Shown: one piece after another, positions 22,612 through 37,116 of the stretch
Numbering within the stretch: the stretch's first letter is position 1
How the letters are laid out: the number at the start of each line of letters is the position of its first letter
NCBI GenBank assembly: GCA_029582265.1
Contig: CM055827.1
Location: 36,880,260-36,944,259, forward strand
Direction: 5' to 3'
DNA: 64,000 nt
DNA from: Zoroaster sp. YZ-2022
Lineage: Eukaryota > Echinodermata > Asteroidea > Forcipulatida > Zoroasteridae
Notes under the pieces: generated by a model
Seen by the model: the letters and a program-made list of their open reading frames with translations, nothing else
What the model was told of the DNA's origin: nothing
The model's database searches: none
Position numbers and translations under genes: made by a program

Positions 22612-25600
22612 GTGTATCTGGATGGAAAACTATGTAATTCTACAGAGTTCTTTCAATTGAAGCTCTGTAAATGAAAACCATGGAATTATTCTTATTATTC
22701 AGTGTATCTGGATGGAAAACTACGTAATTCTACAGAGTTCTTTCAATTGAAGCTCTGTAAATGAAAACCATGGAATTATTCTTATTATTCAGTGTATCTG
22801 GATGGAAAACTATGTAATTCTACAGAGTTCTTTCAATTGAAGCTCTGTAAATGAAAACCATGGAATTATTCTTATTATTCAGTGTATCTGGATGGAAAAC
22901 TATGTAATTCTACAGAGTTCTTTCAATTGAAGCTCTGTAAATGAAAACCATGGAATTATTCTTATTATTCAGTGTATCTGGATGGAAAACTAAGTAATTC
23001 TACAGAGTTCTTTCAATTGAAGCTCTGTCAATGAAAACCATGGAATTATTCTTATTATTCAGTGTATCTGGATGGAAAACTATGTAATTCTACAGAGTTC
23101 TTTCAATTGAAGCTCTGTCAATGAAAACCATGGAATTATTCTTATTATTCAGTGTATCTGGATGGAAAACTATGTAATTCTACAGAGTTCTTTCAATTGA
23201 AGCTCTGTCAATGAAAACCATGGAATTATTCTTATTATTCAGTGTATCTGGATGGAAAACTACGTAATTCTACAGAGTTCTTTCAATTGAAGCTCTGTAA
23301 ATGAAAACCATGGAATTATTCTTATTATTCAGTGTATCTGGATGGAAAACTACGTAATTCTACAGAGTTCTTTCAATTGAAGCTCTGTCAATGAAAACCA
23401 TGGAATTATTATTATTATTCAGTGTATCTGGATGGGAAAACTATGTAATTCTACAGAGTTCTTTCAATTGAAGCTCTGTCAATGAAAACCATGGAATTAT
23501 TCTTATTATTCAGTGTATCTGGATGGAAAACTATGTAATTCTACAGAGTTCTTTCAATTGAAGCTCTGTAAATGAAAACCATGGAATTATTCTTATTATT
23601 CAGTGTATCTGGATGGAAAACTATGTAATTCTACAGAGTTCTTTCAATTGAAGCTCTGTAAATGAAAACCATGGAATTATTCTTATTATTCAGTGTATCT
23701 GGATGGAAAACTATGTAATTCTACAGAGTTCTTTCAATTGAAGCTCTGTCAATGAAAACCATGGAATTATTCTTATTATTCAGTGTATCTGGATGGAAAA
23801 CTAAGTAATTCTACAAACTTCTTTCAATTGAAGCTCTGTCAATGAAAACCATGGAATTATTCTTATTATTCAGTGTATCTGGATGGAAAACTATGTAATT
23901 CTACAGAGTTCTTTCAATTGAAGCTCTGTAAATGAAAACCATGGAATTATTCTTATTATTCAGTGTATCTGGATGGAAAACTACGTAATTCTACAGAGTT
24001 CTTTCAATTGAAGCTCTGTAAATGAAAACCATGGAATTATTCTTATTATTCAGTGTATCTGGATGGAAAACTATGTAATTCTACAGAGTTCTTTCAATTG
24101 AAGCTCTGTAAATGAAAACCATGGAATTATTCTTATTATTCAGTGTATCTGGATGGAAAACTACGTAATTCTACAGAGTTCTTTCAATTGAAGCTCTGTC
24201 AATGAAAACCATGGAATTATTATTATTATTCAGTGTATCTGGATGGAAAACTATGTAATTCTACAGAGTTCTTTCAATTGAAGCTCTGTCAATGAAAACC
24301 ATGGAATTATTCTTATTATTCAGTGTATCTGGATGGAAAACTATGTAATTCTACAGAGTTCTTTCAATTGAAGCTCTGTCAATGAAAACCATGGAATTAT
24401 TCTTATTATTCAGTGTATCTGGATGGAAAACTATGTAATTCTACAGAGTTCTTTCAATTGAAGCTCTGTAAATGAAAACCATGGAATTATTCTTATTATT
24501 CAGTGTATCTGGATGGAAACTATGTAATTCTACAGAGTTCTTTCAATTGAAGCTCTGTAAATGAAAACCATGGAATTATTATTATTATTCAGTGTATCTG
24601 GATGGGAAAACTATGTAATTCTACAGAGTTCTTTCAATTGAAGCTCTGTAAATGAAAACCATGGAATTATTCTTATTATTCAGTGTATCTGGATGGAAAA
24701 CTATGTAATTCTACAGAGTTCTTTCAATTGAAGCTCTGTAAATGAAAACCATGGAATTATTCTTATTATTCAGTGTATCTGGATGGAAAACTATGTAATT
24801 CTACAGAGTTCTTTCAATTGAAGCTCTGTAAATGAAAACCATGGAATTATTCTTATTATTCAGTGTATCTGGATGGAAAACTATGTAATTCTACAGAGTT
24901 CTTTCAATTGAAGCTCTGTCAATGAAAACCATGGAATTATTCTTATTATTCAGTGTATCTGGATGGAAAACTATGTAATTCTACAGAGTTCTTTCAATTG
25001 AAGCTCTGTCAATGAAAACCATGGAATTATTCTTATTATTCAGTGTATCTGGATGGAAAACTATGTAATTCTACAGAGTTCTTTCAATTGAAGCTCTGTA
25101 AATGAAAACCATGGAATTATTCTTATTATTCAGTGTATCTGGATGGAAAACTATGTAATTCTACAGAGTTCTTTCAATTGAAGCTCTGTAAATGAAAACC
25201 ATGGAATTATTCTTATTATTCAGTGTATCTGGATGGAAAACTATGTAATTCTACAGAGTTCTTTCAATTGAAGCTCTGTCAATGAAAACCATGGAATTAT
25301 TCTTATTATTCAGTGTATCTGGATGGAAAACTAAGTAATTCTACAGAGTTCTTTCAATTGAAGCTCTGTCAATGAAAACCATGGAATTATTCTTATTATT
25401 CAGTGTATCTGGATGGAAAACTAAGTAATTCTACAAACTTCTTTCAATTGAAGCTCTGTCAATGAAAACCATGGAATTATTCTTATTATTCAGTGTATCT
25501 GGATGGAAAACTATGTAATTCTACAGAGTTCTTTCAATTGAAGCTCTGTAAATGAAAACCATGGAATTATTCTTATTATTCAGTGTATCTGGATGGAAAA

Positions 25601-25765
25601 CTAAGTAATTCTACAGAGTTCTTTCAATTGAAGCTCTGTCAATGAAAACCATGGAATTATTCTTATTATTCAGTGTATCTGGATGGAAAACTAAGTAATT
25701 CTACAAACTTCTTTCAATTGAAGCTCTGTAAATGAAAACCATGGAATTATTCTTATTATTCAGTG
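22612..25765. repeat. 90-bp satellite, about 35 copies
   Basis: A 3.15-kb array of a 90-bp unit beginning GTGTATCTGGATGGAAAACT. Copies are nearly identical. Variation is confined to a few sites: TATG/TACG/TAAG, GTAAATG/GTCAATG, CAGAG/CAAAC and CTTATT/ATTATT. Each unit contains an imperfect palindrome around TTCTTTCAATTGAAGCTCTG. Stops close every frame, so it is not coding. It lies between GPATCH4 and MCC. Confidence 0.98.
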
Positions 25766-27287
25766 ATTTATGATTTTTCATTTAATTTACAACTTTGTGG
25801 GTGATTTTAACAACATCAGAAACCATTATAAAATAAAAACTATCTTTATAATACAATCATTTACACCTTTTTAAAACCTTACATGTACCTTGTGTCTCAC
25901 AAAACAAAATGGACGGTCAGTTGTCTTTTAATAATTTGAATCAGATACATGTGATATGCTTGAATGATTAAATCATGATTAAAACAATCGAAACAAACTT
26001 GCAGTGATTTTCCATGATTCCGAATTTTCTTACTGAAATAAAACATTCTGAAAATAATTGTATCCTTTCTAACTGTAAAAAAGAAAAGTAAAGTAATCAT
26101 GCTTCTGAGTTGAAAAACAAATATAGCACCGTCACAAAAGGTACAGTGCGTGATAAAACTGAAAGATAATAAATAACTTAGTAATGCTAAACTGGTAACT
26201 TCAGATATTGAGTAATTAATGTGAACATCTGTCAGGTTCCTTAACTTCCAATAAAAAATAACAATAATAGAAATGACAGGTTAATTTGGCGCTAGTCTAA
26301 TTTGAAAACAAGCCTCATTTTGGTTTCCATAGATTAGTGTATTAGAAAACCAAAATGGGTGCTCTGAGATAAAGGATTATAGCAGTAAGTATACTGATCT
26401 TCTTTGGGTATGTCTTCAGCGTTGTACTCATTTCTCAAATGATTAAACTAGAATCTGAGGGGAAAAAAAGAGAACAAAAACATTATTCCTTCCTCCCCCC
26501 CCCCCCCCCCCTCAATAAATAAATAAAAAATAAATAAAAAAGTGTTTTAATAAAGATATTACCATTCATGGTCTGGTTGACAAGTGTCTAAACCATGAAT
26601 TTTTTTTCATGGAAAAGTATCAAATTAACTGTTTAAACATCACCCATCTATCGCTAAAATATAATTTTGGCTTTTCTTTGCAAAGCTCACCTAGCACAAC
26701 TTAGAAACTTTGAATTATAAAAAAAAAACATGTTTTTTCTTTAAAAAGTTGTATAAATAAGTATGAACAATAATAAATGAGCAATTTGTACATTTGTACA
26801 GAAATGATATGCACAAGAAAAGAAAAAACAGCTTTCTGATATGTATCCTTCATACAGGTAATTACCCTACCAGAGCATTGGAACTTATTTTAACAAAAAA
26901 ATTTAAAAAAATTAAATAAAAACGATCATTGAATTCCTGCATAGGAATTGATATGAAGAAACGGACTCAGTCATGATGAAGGCACCGTAGGAAAACATGT
27001 TTCAATCTTTCCTTGCACTAATTATCTTCTTTTTTTATGAGTTTCATGAATGTTTGTTACAATTTTGTTACAATTCTAACTGCAATGAAGCTCCTATAAC
27101 TGCTAGTTAAATAATGCATACAACTTTTTGAGTTGTCGGCCATTTTTGAAATGTTCCATTCTAACTGGAGTAGAGAATGAAGCATCCCTGTAATTAGATG
27201 AATACATTTGGTAGCCCAATGCCTTCTAGTAACATGTATGTTACTTCATGCCATTATACACTATTGGTAATCACAGTTTTACATTAA

Positions 27288-27488
27288 AGGGACACTATCA
27301 TCACGACCAACAAGGCATGGAATCGGAGTGCTAGTTTAAGATTAATTCAGTGACTGAAAATAATACCCCACATGATAAGGTTATGTTACCATTGCTGCTG
27401 CATAAATAAACCAGTAATTTTTAGTCACTAGGACACTGATTCCATGCCCTGTTGAAAGTCTGCTCTGATACTGGACAATACTGTCCCT
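27288..27488. mobile_element. TTAA MITE with AGGGACA ends
   Basis: TTAA at 27284-27287 and 27489-27492 flank inverted ends AGGGACASTAT. 201 bp, non-coding. Inverted copies of GGCATGGAATC-like words lie inside (27314 and 27431 areas). Confidence 0.65.
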
Positions 27489-27713
27489 TTAAGCTTACTG
27501 ATGGTATCAAACATCCCTTGTAATATTTGTCTCAGGTGCTATCATTTTAGTCAAATTAGTGTATTTCTGCCATCGGAAGAGAGAATTTCCACACTGGAAT
27601 TAATACCAACATTCTAAATGCATTTTTTCACTATTTTCTCATTAACGATACAATGAAACATTGTGCAGGATCCATGAAATAAGCTGAACTTTCACAGATT
27701 GATTTGAATACAT

Positions 27714-28040
27714 ACTTATAAAGTATGGATGCATTTACAGACATTGGTTGGTTTCTGTACATATCTCTTGATTCTTATAAAGTATGGATGCATTTACAGA
27801 CATTGGTTGGTTTCTGTACATCTCTCTTGATTCTTATGAAGTATGGATGCATTTACAGACATTGGTTGGTTTCTGTACATATCTCTTGATTCTTATAAAG
27901 TATGGATGCATTTACAGACATTGGTTGGTTTCTGTACATATCTCTTGATTCTTATAAAGTATGGATGCATTTACAGACATTGGTTGGTTTCTGTACATAT
28001 CTCTTGATTCTTATAAAGTATGGATGCATTTACAGACATT
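27714..28040. repeat. 59-bp tandem repeat, 5.5 copies
   Basis: Unit begins TTATAAAGTATGGATGCATT and includes GACATTGGTTGGTTTCTGTA; copies differ by one or two bases. Confidence 0.95.
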
Positions 28041-29338
28041 TTACCATTAGTGTATACTAGCTTTATATCAGCAAGTTTGTACGAATAAAAGCTTACAACC
28101 TGAAAACACCAGTCGTTACAGAGCGCCCTCTACTGTCAATGTACAAAGTAGATACTAGCTTGCATGATTAACGAGCGAGATCATAAGATGATTAACAGAG
28201 AGAAAACAATTATTGCTTCACTTATAAATTAATATCACGCTTCTAGATGGCTTACAATAGATTATTTGGTAAGCCACAACACATGCAGTATGTACAGTCA
28301 AGCAGTTTAAAGCAGTGATTATAGATTGAATTGAAATGAGTCTCTTGCTTCATCAAGCAATCAACGTCGTTTTAAACAAATGATTCTGAATAATACATTT
28401 GATATAATCAACTCAATGAGACCTGGTTGTGATTGACAATAGATGAATATGAGTTTTGTCTGAGTGAGATTTACAATTATAAATGTTATGTTTGATTATA
28501 CATCAGCCTAGGCCTACTGTATATGTACATGTAGGTAGTTACTTGAATGGTTGTCACTTTAATGGTCGTGCTTACTAGATTTATCAAAAGAAGTCATTAT
28601 TGATTGTGGCCCTGATGAGGTCAATGTAGTGTCAGAGTTCAAAATAAAGGTCAACATTACGTGCAGTGTCACTGGTTATTAAAGTGAAAACACGTATCAA
28701 GTATCTAAAGATCCCGATCAACATTATGAATATAAATGTGAATTATTGTTGATGGATTTTCAACTGTTTGGTTTCTTTATACTTTGCACTTTAAGAGTCA
28801 AATTTTAATAATTATTTTTGTTTGATTTGCTGCATTTTTCCTGTCGGATTCCTCCGGTAGTTGTTAGTAAACATCTATACAAGCTGTACACATTATTCAA
28901 TGTACATGCATCTTCATGGTCCATTCCAGCATACATACATCACAGGTAGTTTCTCCAATTCCACATATTAACACCCACTCTGGCAAGACATTTTGTTAAA
29001 AATCACAAATGTTTTTTGCACAAGTTTTCCCTCTCTCATGAATTCTTATCACCGAAGATACTCAAAATCCTCACTCAATTCTAAGAATTCTGCAGAGTGA
29101 GTAACACTTCTGGGAGTCTTTTCTCCATTAAATAAATAATATTGAGGGAAAACACCTCAGTTATTTGGTTTGCACTGATGAAGACGAGGGACACATTTGG
29201 TCTTGACAGGAGCACCATTCAAGGTGAGGCACACACACCGACATCAATCCGATATCATAATATTGGGTTCCCATTAAGAAGGAAGAAAGTCTTAGTTTGG
29301 CAGTGATTGGCACAAAGGAGGCCATGATGGGGGATCTC

Positions 29339-30507
29339 TCAGAGGGAGGTTTCGTTGTGTGGGGGTCTCGTTGCTTGATTCTCTTCTTCTAGTAATGCTA
29401 TTCTTTGCTTCAGCATGCGGACCTGAGATAGATAATAATAATAATAATAATGTATAGATTTATATAGCGCACGTATCCACCAACTAAGTGGCGCTCAAGG
29501 CGCATTATATTATTATCCCTGCTCATAAGGCTCATAAGGCTCATAAATCATTCCTGAAACCATCTCAGCTCCCTGGGGAGTATACAGCTCAATTGCTGCC
29601 ATTTCTAGCGCATATAGAGCAAACCATCTCTGCCTTCACAGGTACCCATTTAACCCCTGGGTGGAGAGAAGCAATTATGGTTAAGTGTCTTGCTCAAGGA
29701 CACAGGTGTCACGGCCGGGGCTCGAACCCACACTCTGCTGCTGGCAACACCAGAACTTGAGTTCAGTGCGCTAGACCGCACGACAATCCACTTTACGTGC
29801 ATTATACAACACACGGGACCTACGGCTTTACGTCCCATCCGAAGGACGAAGCAATTATGGTTAAGTACCTTGCTCAAGGACACAAGTGTCACGACCGGGG
29901 CTCGAACCCACACCCTGGTAAGATGATTGTTATTCCAGTGTTTTTCTTTACTAAGAAAGTAGTGGGTGTATAAAAGTTATCTAAGAAATCTAAGACAACT
30001 GTATGTCTTCATGTAAATGCTGGTGAGTTTGTATAAAAACACACTGGTTAAAATATGCTTACGTGACGTGTGTGTGTGTGTGTGTGGGTAGGCACTGGCA
30101 AGGTTGTGGGGACAGATAACAAAAGGGATGGCAAGACCGCTGTATCTGTGGGGACATTTTCATGTCCCCATAGCATTTTCGGTCGTTTTTTGTCCCCACA
30201 ACTGTGTCTCAGAGCATGTATATGTCCCCACAACTACGGTGCGTGACTGTGTGTGTGTGTGCCCCCGTAACCACTACCTTGTGGAGTCCTATAACAAAAG
30301 GGAAAGGCAAGACATTTTCCTGTCCCCACAACGTTTTCGGTCCCCACAACTGCGTCTAATAGCGAGTGTATGTCCCCACAACTACGGTGCGTGACTGTGC
30401 GTGACTGTGTGTGAGTGTGCGTGTGTGTGTCTGTCTCTATCACCCCTTTTGGACTGTTTGCAACTAAGCCATGCCCAAAACAGACTTGTTTACACACACC
30501 CACACCC

Positions 30508-30538
<31 letters not shown>

Positions 30539-33500
30539 GACACAGACACAAACAAACAGAGACTTACCTGTGTGTCGTGTCTTTCTACCATAGCCATCAT
30601 CTGTGCTTCTAGTTTCTTCAGTCTGTTCTGATGTTTCTTCTTGGCTTTGTCATAGGCTGTTACAAGGGCACTGTGGAAAGTAAAAACATACTGTTATCAT
30701 TGCCAATATGATAAACAACGCTGTTACAAGGGCACTGTGGAAAATAAAAACATGCTATTATCATTGCCAATATGATAAACAACGCTTTGCCATTTTGAAC
30801 AAATATTTGTCCTACCCTTTCACCCACCGATGTCAAATAGAACTAATTTTACCTAGACGAAAGAATTCCATAAAATGTATGAAAATTATTCTTGCATTAA
30901 ATAAGGAAAACTACTGGTTTTGCATAAAACAAATAATATTAATCATTCAAACTTATAAAAACAGTCAACAAAACAAAACATCAACAATGAAACAGAGTTT
31001 GATGATTGTGTTTGATCTTGAAAATACATCTCGTTGTTGTTGCTGTTGCTGCTGCTGCTGTTGTAAATTATCGACATAAATATTATGTTTATGACGTATG
31101 TTGCTATGTATATTAGGCCGATTTAAATTTACTCAAGCGACATATATTAAATAAGCGACATATATTAAATAAGCGACATATATTAAATAAATTACAATGT
31201 GCGATTCTTATATATGCGACGTCCACACACGAACTTCTTATTGTGTTTTTCTGACAAGATTAATGTTGAATAACTGATTAAACCAGGTTTTTTCTGTATT
31301 GAGAGGGGCTGTTCCGAAATACTTCATTTTGATGATTCATAAAATAAATAGGCATATCAAATAAACTGCCCACTTTATTGTTCAACTCAATAACTTAAAC
31401 TAAGCCAATTAAAAAAACACAAATCCTAAAACTTGTAAATAATATTGTGTATATGCAATACCTAACATTTGGTATATAGCCGATATGTCCGTGCTGCTGT
31501 CGTATTCACTTTTCTAGATTTTAAATTGGGTCCGTATATTTTTTTTACGAAGTTACTCATTTACGATGAAACTTAGACAGCTGTTTGATTCTCAATTCGG
31601 TGGTTGATCAAGGAGACATCATCTGTTTAATGAATACAATTTTTTTTGAAAATAAATTCAAGTTGCAATCATGCTCTCCCAATTAAGAATCATGTCCCCC
31701 TTCTACACGTCCTGGATCAAAACTGCACCACTGTTATTACTGATATGTTTTGGTATTAAATAAGAATCATGTCCCCCTTCTACACGTCCTGGATCAAAAC
31801 TGCACCACTGTTATTACTGATGTTTTGGTATTAAATACGGGTTAAATAACATTACAATAACTAAATAGTCAAATGTTAGTATAACTAACTTGGATTACGG
31901 CTGGTGATGACATCAATCTGCCCTATAATCAGTTTCTGAGCTGTTGTCATCCTTTCTAAGCAAAGGGAAATTAATGCCAATCATTTTCAGTATTTTCTCG
32001 TCAACGGCACACTGTAATGAATAGGCTGAAAATGTAACAGGATGCTCCTTTCAAGTGCTCATATTATTATTAGCAGTAGTAGTAGCAGTAGTAGTAGTAG
32101 TAGTAGTAGTAGTGTAAGCATAGGGACTACTCGTAGAAGCATTTTATCATTGCAAATGTCTTCTCTTAAACTTGGTATTTTTGCAGGTTTTGTATAAATA
32201 CGATATACATGTTGAAATCGACATGGGTGCATACACAACTGCTAGTCTCTTCCTTATCACAGTACTACTGATGGGTAAGTCTTCAATTATTACTAAAAGG
32301 TTCTCCAAAAACGTTTACTTTGAATGGTTAGGGGCAGTAGGGATGATTTAGCGGCAGATCTAGGGTCTCGAGAAGGGAGAGGGCACGGCAAATAGGAGGT
32401 AAAAACAGTACATTGCCAAAAAAGGGGAACCACTCAAAAGGTAAATTTAATGGAATTTCACAGGAGGGAGGGTACGAATTTGTTAAGAATACCAGGGAGA
32501 AGAGAAACGATTGCAGTTATGGAGTGGATTGCAGTTAATGTGTTCTGCCTATGCGGTCAAAAAGTATTGCACGGGCATGGCAAATGTTTCTTTTAAACAA
32601 TATTATCTTTCGTATAGAAGAATCGCTGGTAACCGACACAATTTACTAAGCATTTTTTTATCTCCTTTTATTAGCTAGTTCTATGAAATTTTCCTGTCAA
32701 AGTTAGAAACATAGCAAGTATTTCAGCATGTTTGCTAAATTAAGTATACCTACCTATACTTAATATTTAGGAAAATCTACTAAAGCACAGAGCACGGCCG
32801 TCAAGACCATGGCCGAGACCACGTCGACATATACTTCAGCACCCACTACTATAATGACAACTATAGGAGCCACTGACTCTAATGCCACTACTGTGTTACC
32901 AGAAACGACCCCAGAATCAGAAGATGGAGTATCTACAAAGACAACAGATGGAGCATCTACAAAGACAATACAATGGACGACCATAGCTGCCATTACTGAA
33001 GAAAACGGTGAGATATTATTTATTACTAGAACTGGAAAGAATAAGGTTAAATATGGTATTACTGTGACATAGGGAGGGGCCTCAAGTTTGACAGGGAATT
33101 GTCCACAATGTTCAGCCTTGTCGTATGCGGGGACATGATCGTAATTCCACTGAACGAAAGTTGAAAAATTGGTTCTACAGGGAGTGGTGAGTGATTTCTT
33201 GATCCACACAAGCTGTAATTGCACATTATGCCAACAGAATATAGGGCTCAGTTTGGTTTCTGGTCGGGAGCTCAGCTTCCAAAAAGTGTTTTAAGTTTTA
33301 GATTTCTTCTTGGATATAGTTGGAATCATGTATACAACATTCAGACTTAAAATGGCGAGAACGTTTTTCTACCCGATACCGGCTCCGCTGGTCTTTGGCA
33401 AACTTGAATCAAACAAGAATATACATAATAAAGATGAGTAGTCCTATTCTATGTGAATCCTTAATTCCCCGTAATTCTTTTTTAAAGTCTGGGCAAAACA

Positions 33501-36500
33501 ATTTAATTTTCAAACAGTCCTGAGTTATTTAAAACAAATTATGAATAAAGAGTTATATTAGTCCTAAGTGAATAAGTTAATTTATGACGCAACATGATAA
33601 ATGAAATGCTAGTCAAATAATTTACTAGGAAATGGACGTGTACTGATTAAACATCTATATTTCCGATAGCAGATTGTCCAATATTTTCTTCACCAATATT
33701 TTCTGCGATATTCTTTGTACAGCTTCTAGGGCGTTCCAAGGGAATTTGACAATCACTCATGTTGATAACGAGGTGGCCGTTTTTACAAAGGAACTGACTG
33801 ATAAAGCTTCAGATGAGTTTAATGAGCGTAGTAAAACAGTATGCGATGCTGTAAGTATTTCCATCTTCCATGCACTACTTCCCAAATATACTTAAAGAAT
33901 AACGTGGTACCCTACAAAAACTACGATGTTAAAATAACATTATGTCATGTTGTTTATATTGGGTGCGTTATATTAACACCACTGGTTTAACCTTTTACAC
34001 TGTAAAAAACAAAGTCAATAATGAACTTGTCTTTGTGTTAATTTATAAACACCTTTTTCGAAAATAAACGTGTTTGGTGTTCATAAAATGTTATCTGTAA
34101 AAACATATTTTTGTGTCAAAGATTTTAAACGTATCAACGTGTCTTTGTGTCTCAATTCATTAATGCACAATTAACCTTTAAAAAATAAGTGTTATCAAAA
34201 AGGCGTTTGAACATTTAATGTTTAAATGCTCTTTTGATTAATTTAATACTTGGTTTTTAACAGTGTAACAGCCCGGTTTTGCAGTGTAGGCACTAGATTG
34301 TGCGCAACCATCATCATTGAAAAGGCAATGTATAGGTATAGTTATACATTTTACTGAACTTATTATTGAACTCGAACCCAGGCCACAGACTTTGAATGCA
34401 AGTAAAGTACCATCCCATATATACGCAATTCTAAATGCATGTATTTCTTTTGTCATACAGCTTGACGCTGCTTCAAGCGAAGCATCTCTGGGCGATGTAA
34501 AATGCAGAATTACGGCGTTCTTCAACGGTAGCGTGATAGCACATTTCTACCTTGAATATGCATCAGCGAAAACACTGACTTCTGAAACCCTGGTGGATAA
34601 GCTTACTGATGCATTTAAAAATTCCGCCAACGAAATAATTAAGAAGATTACTGTGAATACAACACTAATCACCATAATCGGTACGTAAAACAAAAAAATA
34701 CAATTTCTTTCGACCGTATTTATTGTGTCTGTAATCGATACTAACTGAAAATAATTATTCGTATATTCTTCTGTTGCTTTTCTTGTGACTGTGTTTCTTG
34801 TATTTTTTTAATTATTATTATCAATAATAATTGATAAATAATAATTGATATTGTATATTTGTTGATATTGCAGAGACAACAGTGGCTCCAGAAACTGTGG
34901 CTCCAGAAACTGTGGCACCAGAAACTGTGGCACCAGAAACTGTGGCACCAGAAACTGTGGCACCAGTAGCAAGTAAGTTATTTATTTTTTTAATATAAAT
35001 GTTCAATGTTTATATATCTTTGTGCATATTTGTAGCCCTTTAGTGGTGGCTTTTCGAGGCACCATTTTATTAACATACAAACTGCAAGTAATATCACCAC
35101 AAGCCATCACTTTAATGATTAAATAAATTCATTTTGCATTCCATCCTCTCACCCACTAACTTCTATTCCTATGATTTGAAATATATAGGGCATTATACGT
35201 TTCAGATTTGTCGTACTCATTTCAGTGTGTTAATTTGGAAAAAGTGTTCTCTTCGATAAACTCAGGCGCGTAGCCAGCCTTCTTAGTGTGGGGAGCAAAG
35301 CCATTTTCCCCCATTTTAAGAATCAGAGGAAGTTTAAGTAACACTTGTACTGATATGACCTTTCATGACATCATGTGTAGGCCCTACTCTTCAGTTACGC
35401 TAATCACATTGTGGTATAAAAACAAGTACCGAGTATAAATAAATGGTTATTTTTTTCTGTTCCAGTTTGTCTTGTCTTTTGCCAAATTTTGGCCGTCCTC
35501 ATTTTATCCCTGAAAATATCTGTGGGGCACTTTGCCCCCCCCCCCCCCTACTGGCTACGCCACTGGATAAACTCATGTCTCATTTCTTAATATTGAAAGT
35601 ACCTCAGAATTGTTTCTGTTTATACCATCACCAAATTTTACATAGAAATTCTCATTTTCTGGCCTTATGATCATCCGTTTCTTTTTTCTTTTTTTCAGCG
35701 GAAGTACCCGGTCTATCGACTGGAGCGATAGCTGGCATTGCAGTGGGAGCGTCTGTTGGAGGTATTCTCCTCATCGTAATCATAGTAGTTGTCATCAAGA
35801 AGTGTAAGGGAAACAAAACCAAGGTATCCAGTTCCTTAGAGGAGATGCAACCTTCATCTCGCCAGGAAATTGCGAAAACGGAAGATGTGGACGACGATAA
35901 ATAATCAACCAAATCAAAAACTACCAACAATGCCTTGAACATTTTACAAATTTAATTGTGTTTTTTCTCTAAAACAATTAAATAAATTTCCTTACAAATG
36001 GCGGGATGCACAAAATGCAAGTTTGTTATCACTAAAGCCAAAAATCAAGTATCTGGGATTTGACATATTTCAGCTTTAATAAGTGTGTCGTTAAACGGTT
36101 TTGTTTCCAACGTTGCACGAATTTGCTAATTTCCATACAGATAAGTGCTTTAAGCAAATCGTTAAAAATATAAAGCCCATGTGGATAACAACTTGATTAT
36201 GAACTGTATTACTGAGTGCGAGTAAAATTTACTTTTAAAGAACTCAAAACTTTTCTCATGATCTAGACTCCGCATTGAGCTAAAACTTAAACATAACGAT
36301 TGTTTAATGTATATATTTAATTAAAGAAAGAAAGCATATTTTACAGAAGCAGTTTTCCAACATTACCAATGATGTACATTTTCTTATTAAAATTATTGAA
36401 CAATTGATTTTAATTTTGCCCTACACCGACGTGTGTATAGCACTGTATACTCAGTGCTTTCCGAGTGTCTGTGAAAAACTACACAGGCGACTCTGGTGGG

Positions 36501-36612
36501 ATTCGAACCCATGACCTCCTGCTTACTAGTGCAGACGTCTTAACCTCTCGACCACCGAGCTTGCCCGATGACAATTGGCTGGCTAGAATCCCATATAGCA
36601 GCGGGTTCCGCG

Positions 36613-36643
<31 letters not shown>

Positions 36644-37058
36644 ACCATCCACCACAAAGGGGCTGTAAAGTCGAAAATTTCACATTTGGAGGTTCATATA
36701 TTTTTGGAAAGACTATATCATAAGGTTTAAAATGATACCAAACACAAGTCATTCCTATATTCCTACACAAAGTTATGGTGTATCAAAGTCATTACACTGG
36801 TTACTTACACTTTCATATAAACTTCATATAAACTTACATTTTGTACAGATTTATGAACTCATTGCCCGAAAGAAAACGTGGTTTTCATGATTTTTGAAAT
36901 TGAATTTAATTCTGAAATTTTCAGAACTAAAGGAGAATATTCCAAATTTTCATTTCTAAAAAAATACCAAAATGGCCAACCGACTGATTTTTCATGCATT
37001 TCAAGCCGTACTGCTAAATCAACATGTGCGACTTTACAGCCCGTTCGTGGTGGACGGT

Positions 37059-37116
<58 letters not shown>

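Larger units (their letters stand above)
25766..29338. other. Region downstream of MCC, including its 3' UTR
   Basis: AT-rich. Contains a poly-C/TAAA stretch (26495-26541), a TTAA MITE (27288-27488) and a 59-bp tandem array (27714-28040). The MCC 3' UTR starts at 29338 and runs leftward; its end is not identified. The small open frames here show no recognisable protein. Confidence 0.5.

Noticed and set aside
31021..31079. Poly-cysteine ORF end (CCCCCCCCCC)
   Set aside because: Product of a CTG/TTG microsatellite in an intron.
33672..33722. Acceptor at 33671-33672 for SEA-gene exon 3
   Set aside because: It puts the following exon in a frame with an early stop; the acceptor at 33721-33722 has a better pyrimidine tract and keeps the frame.
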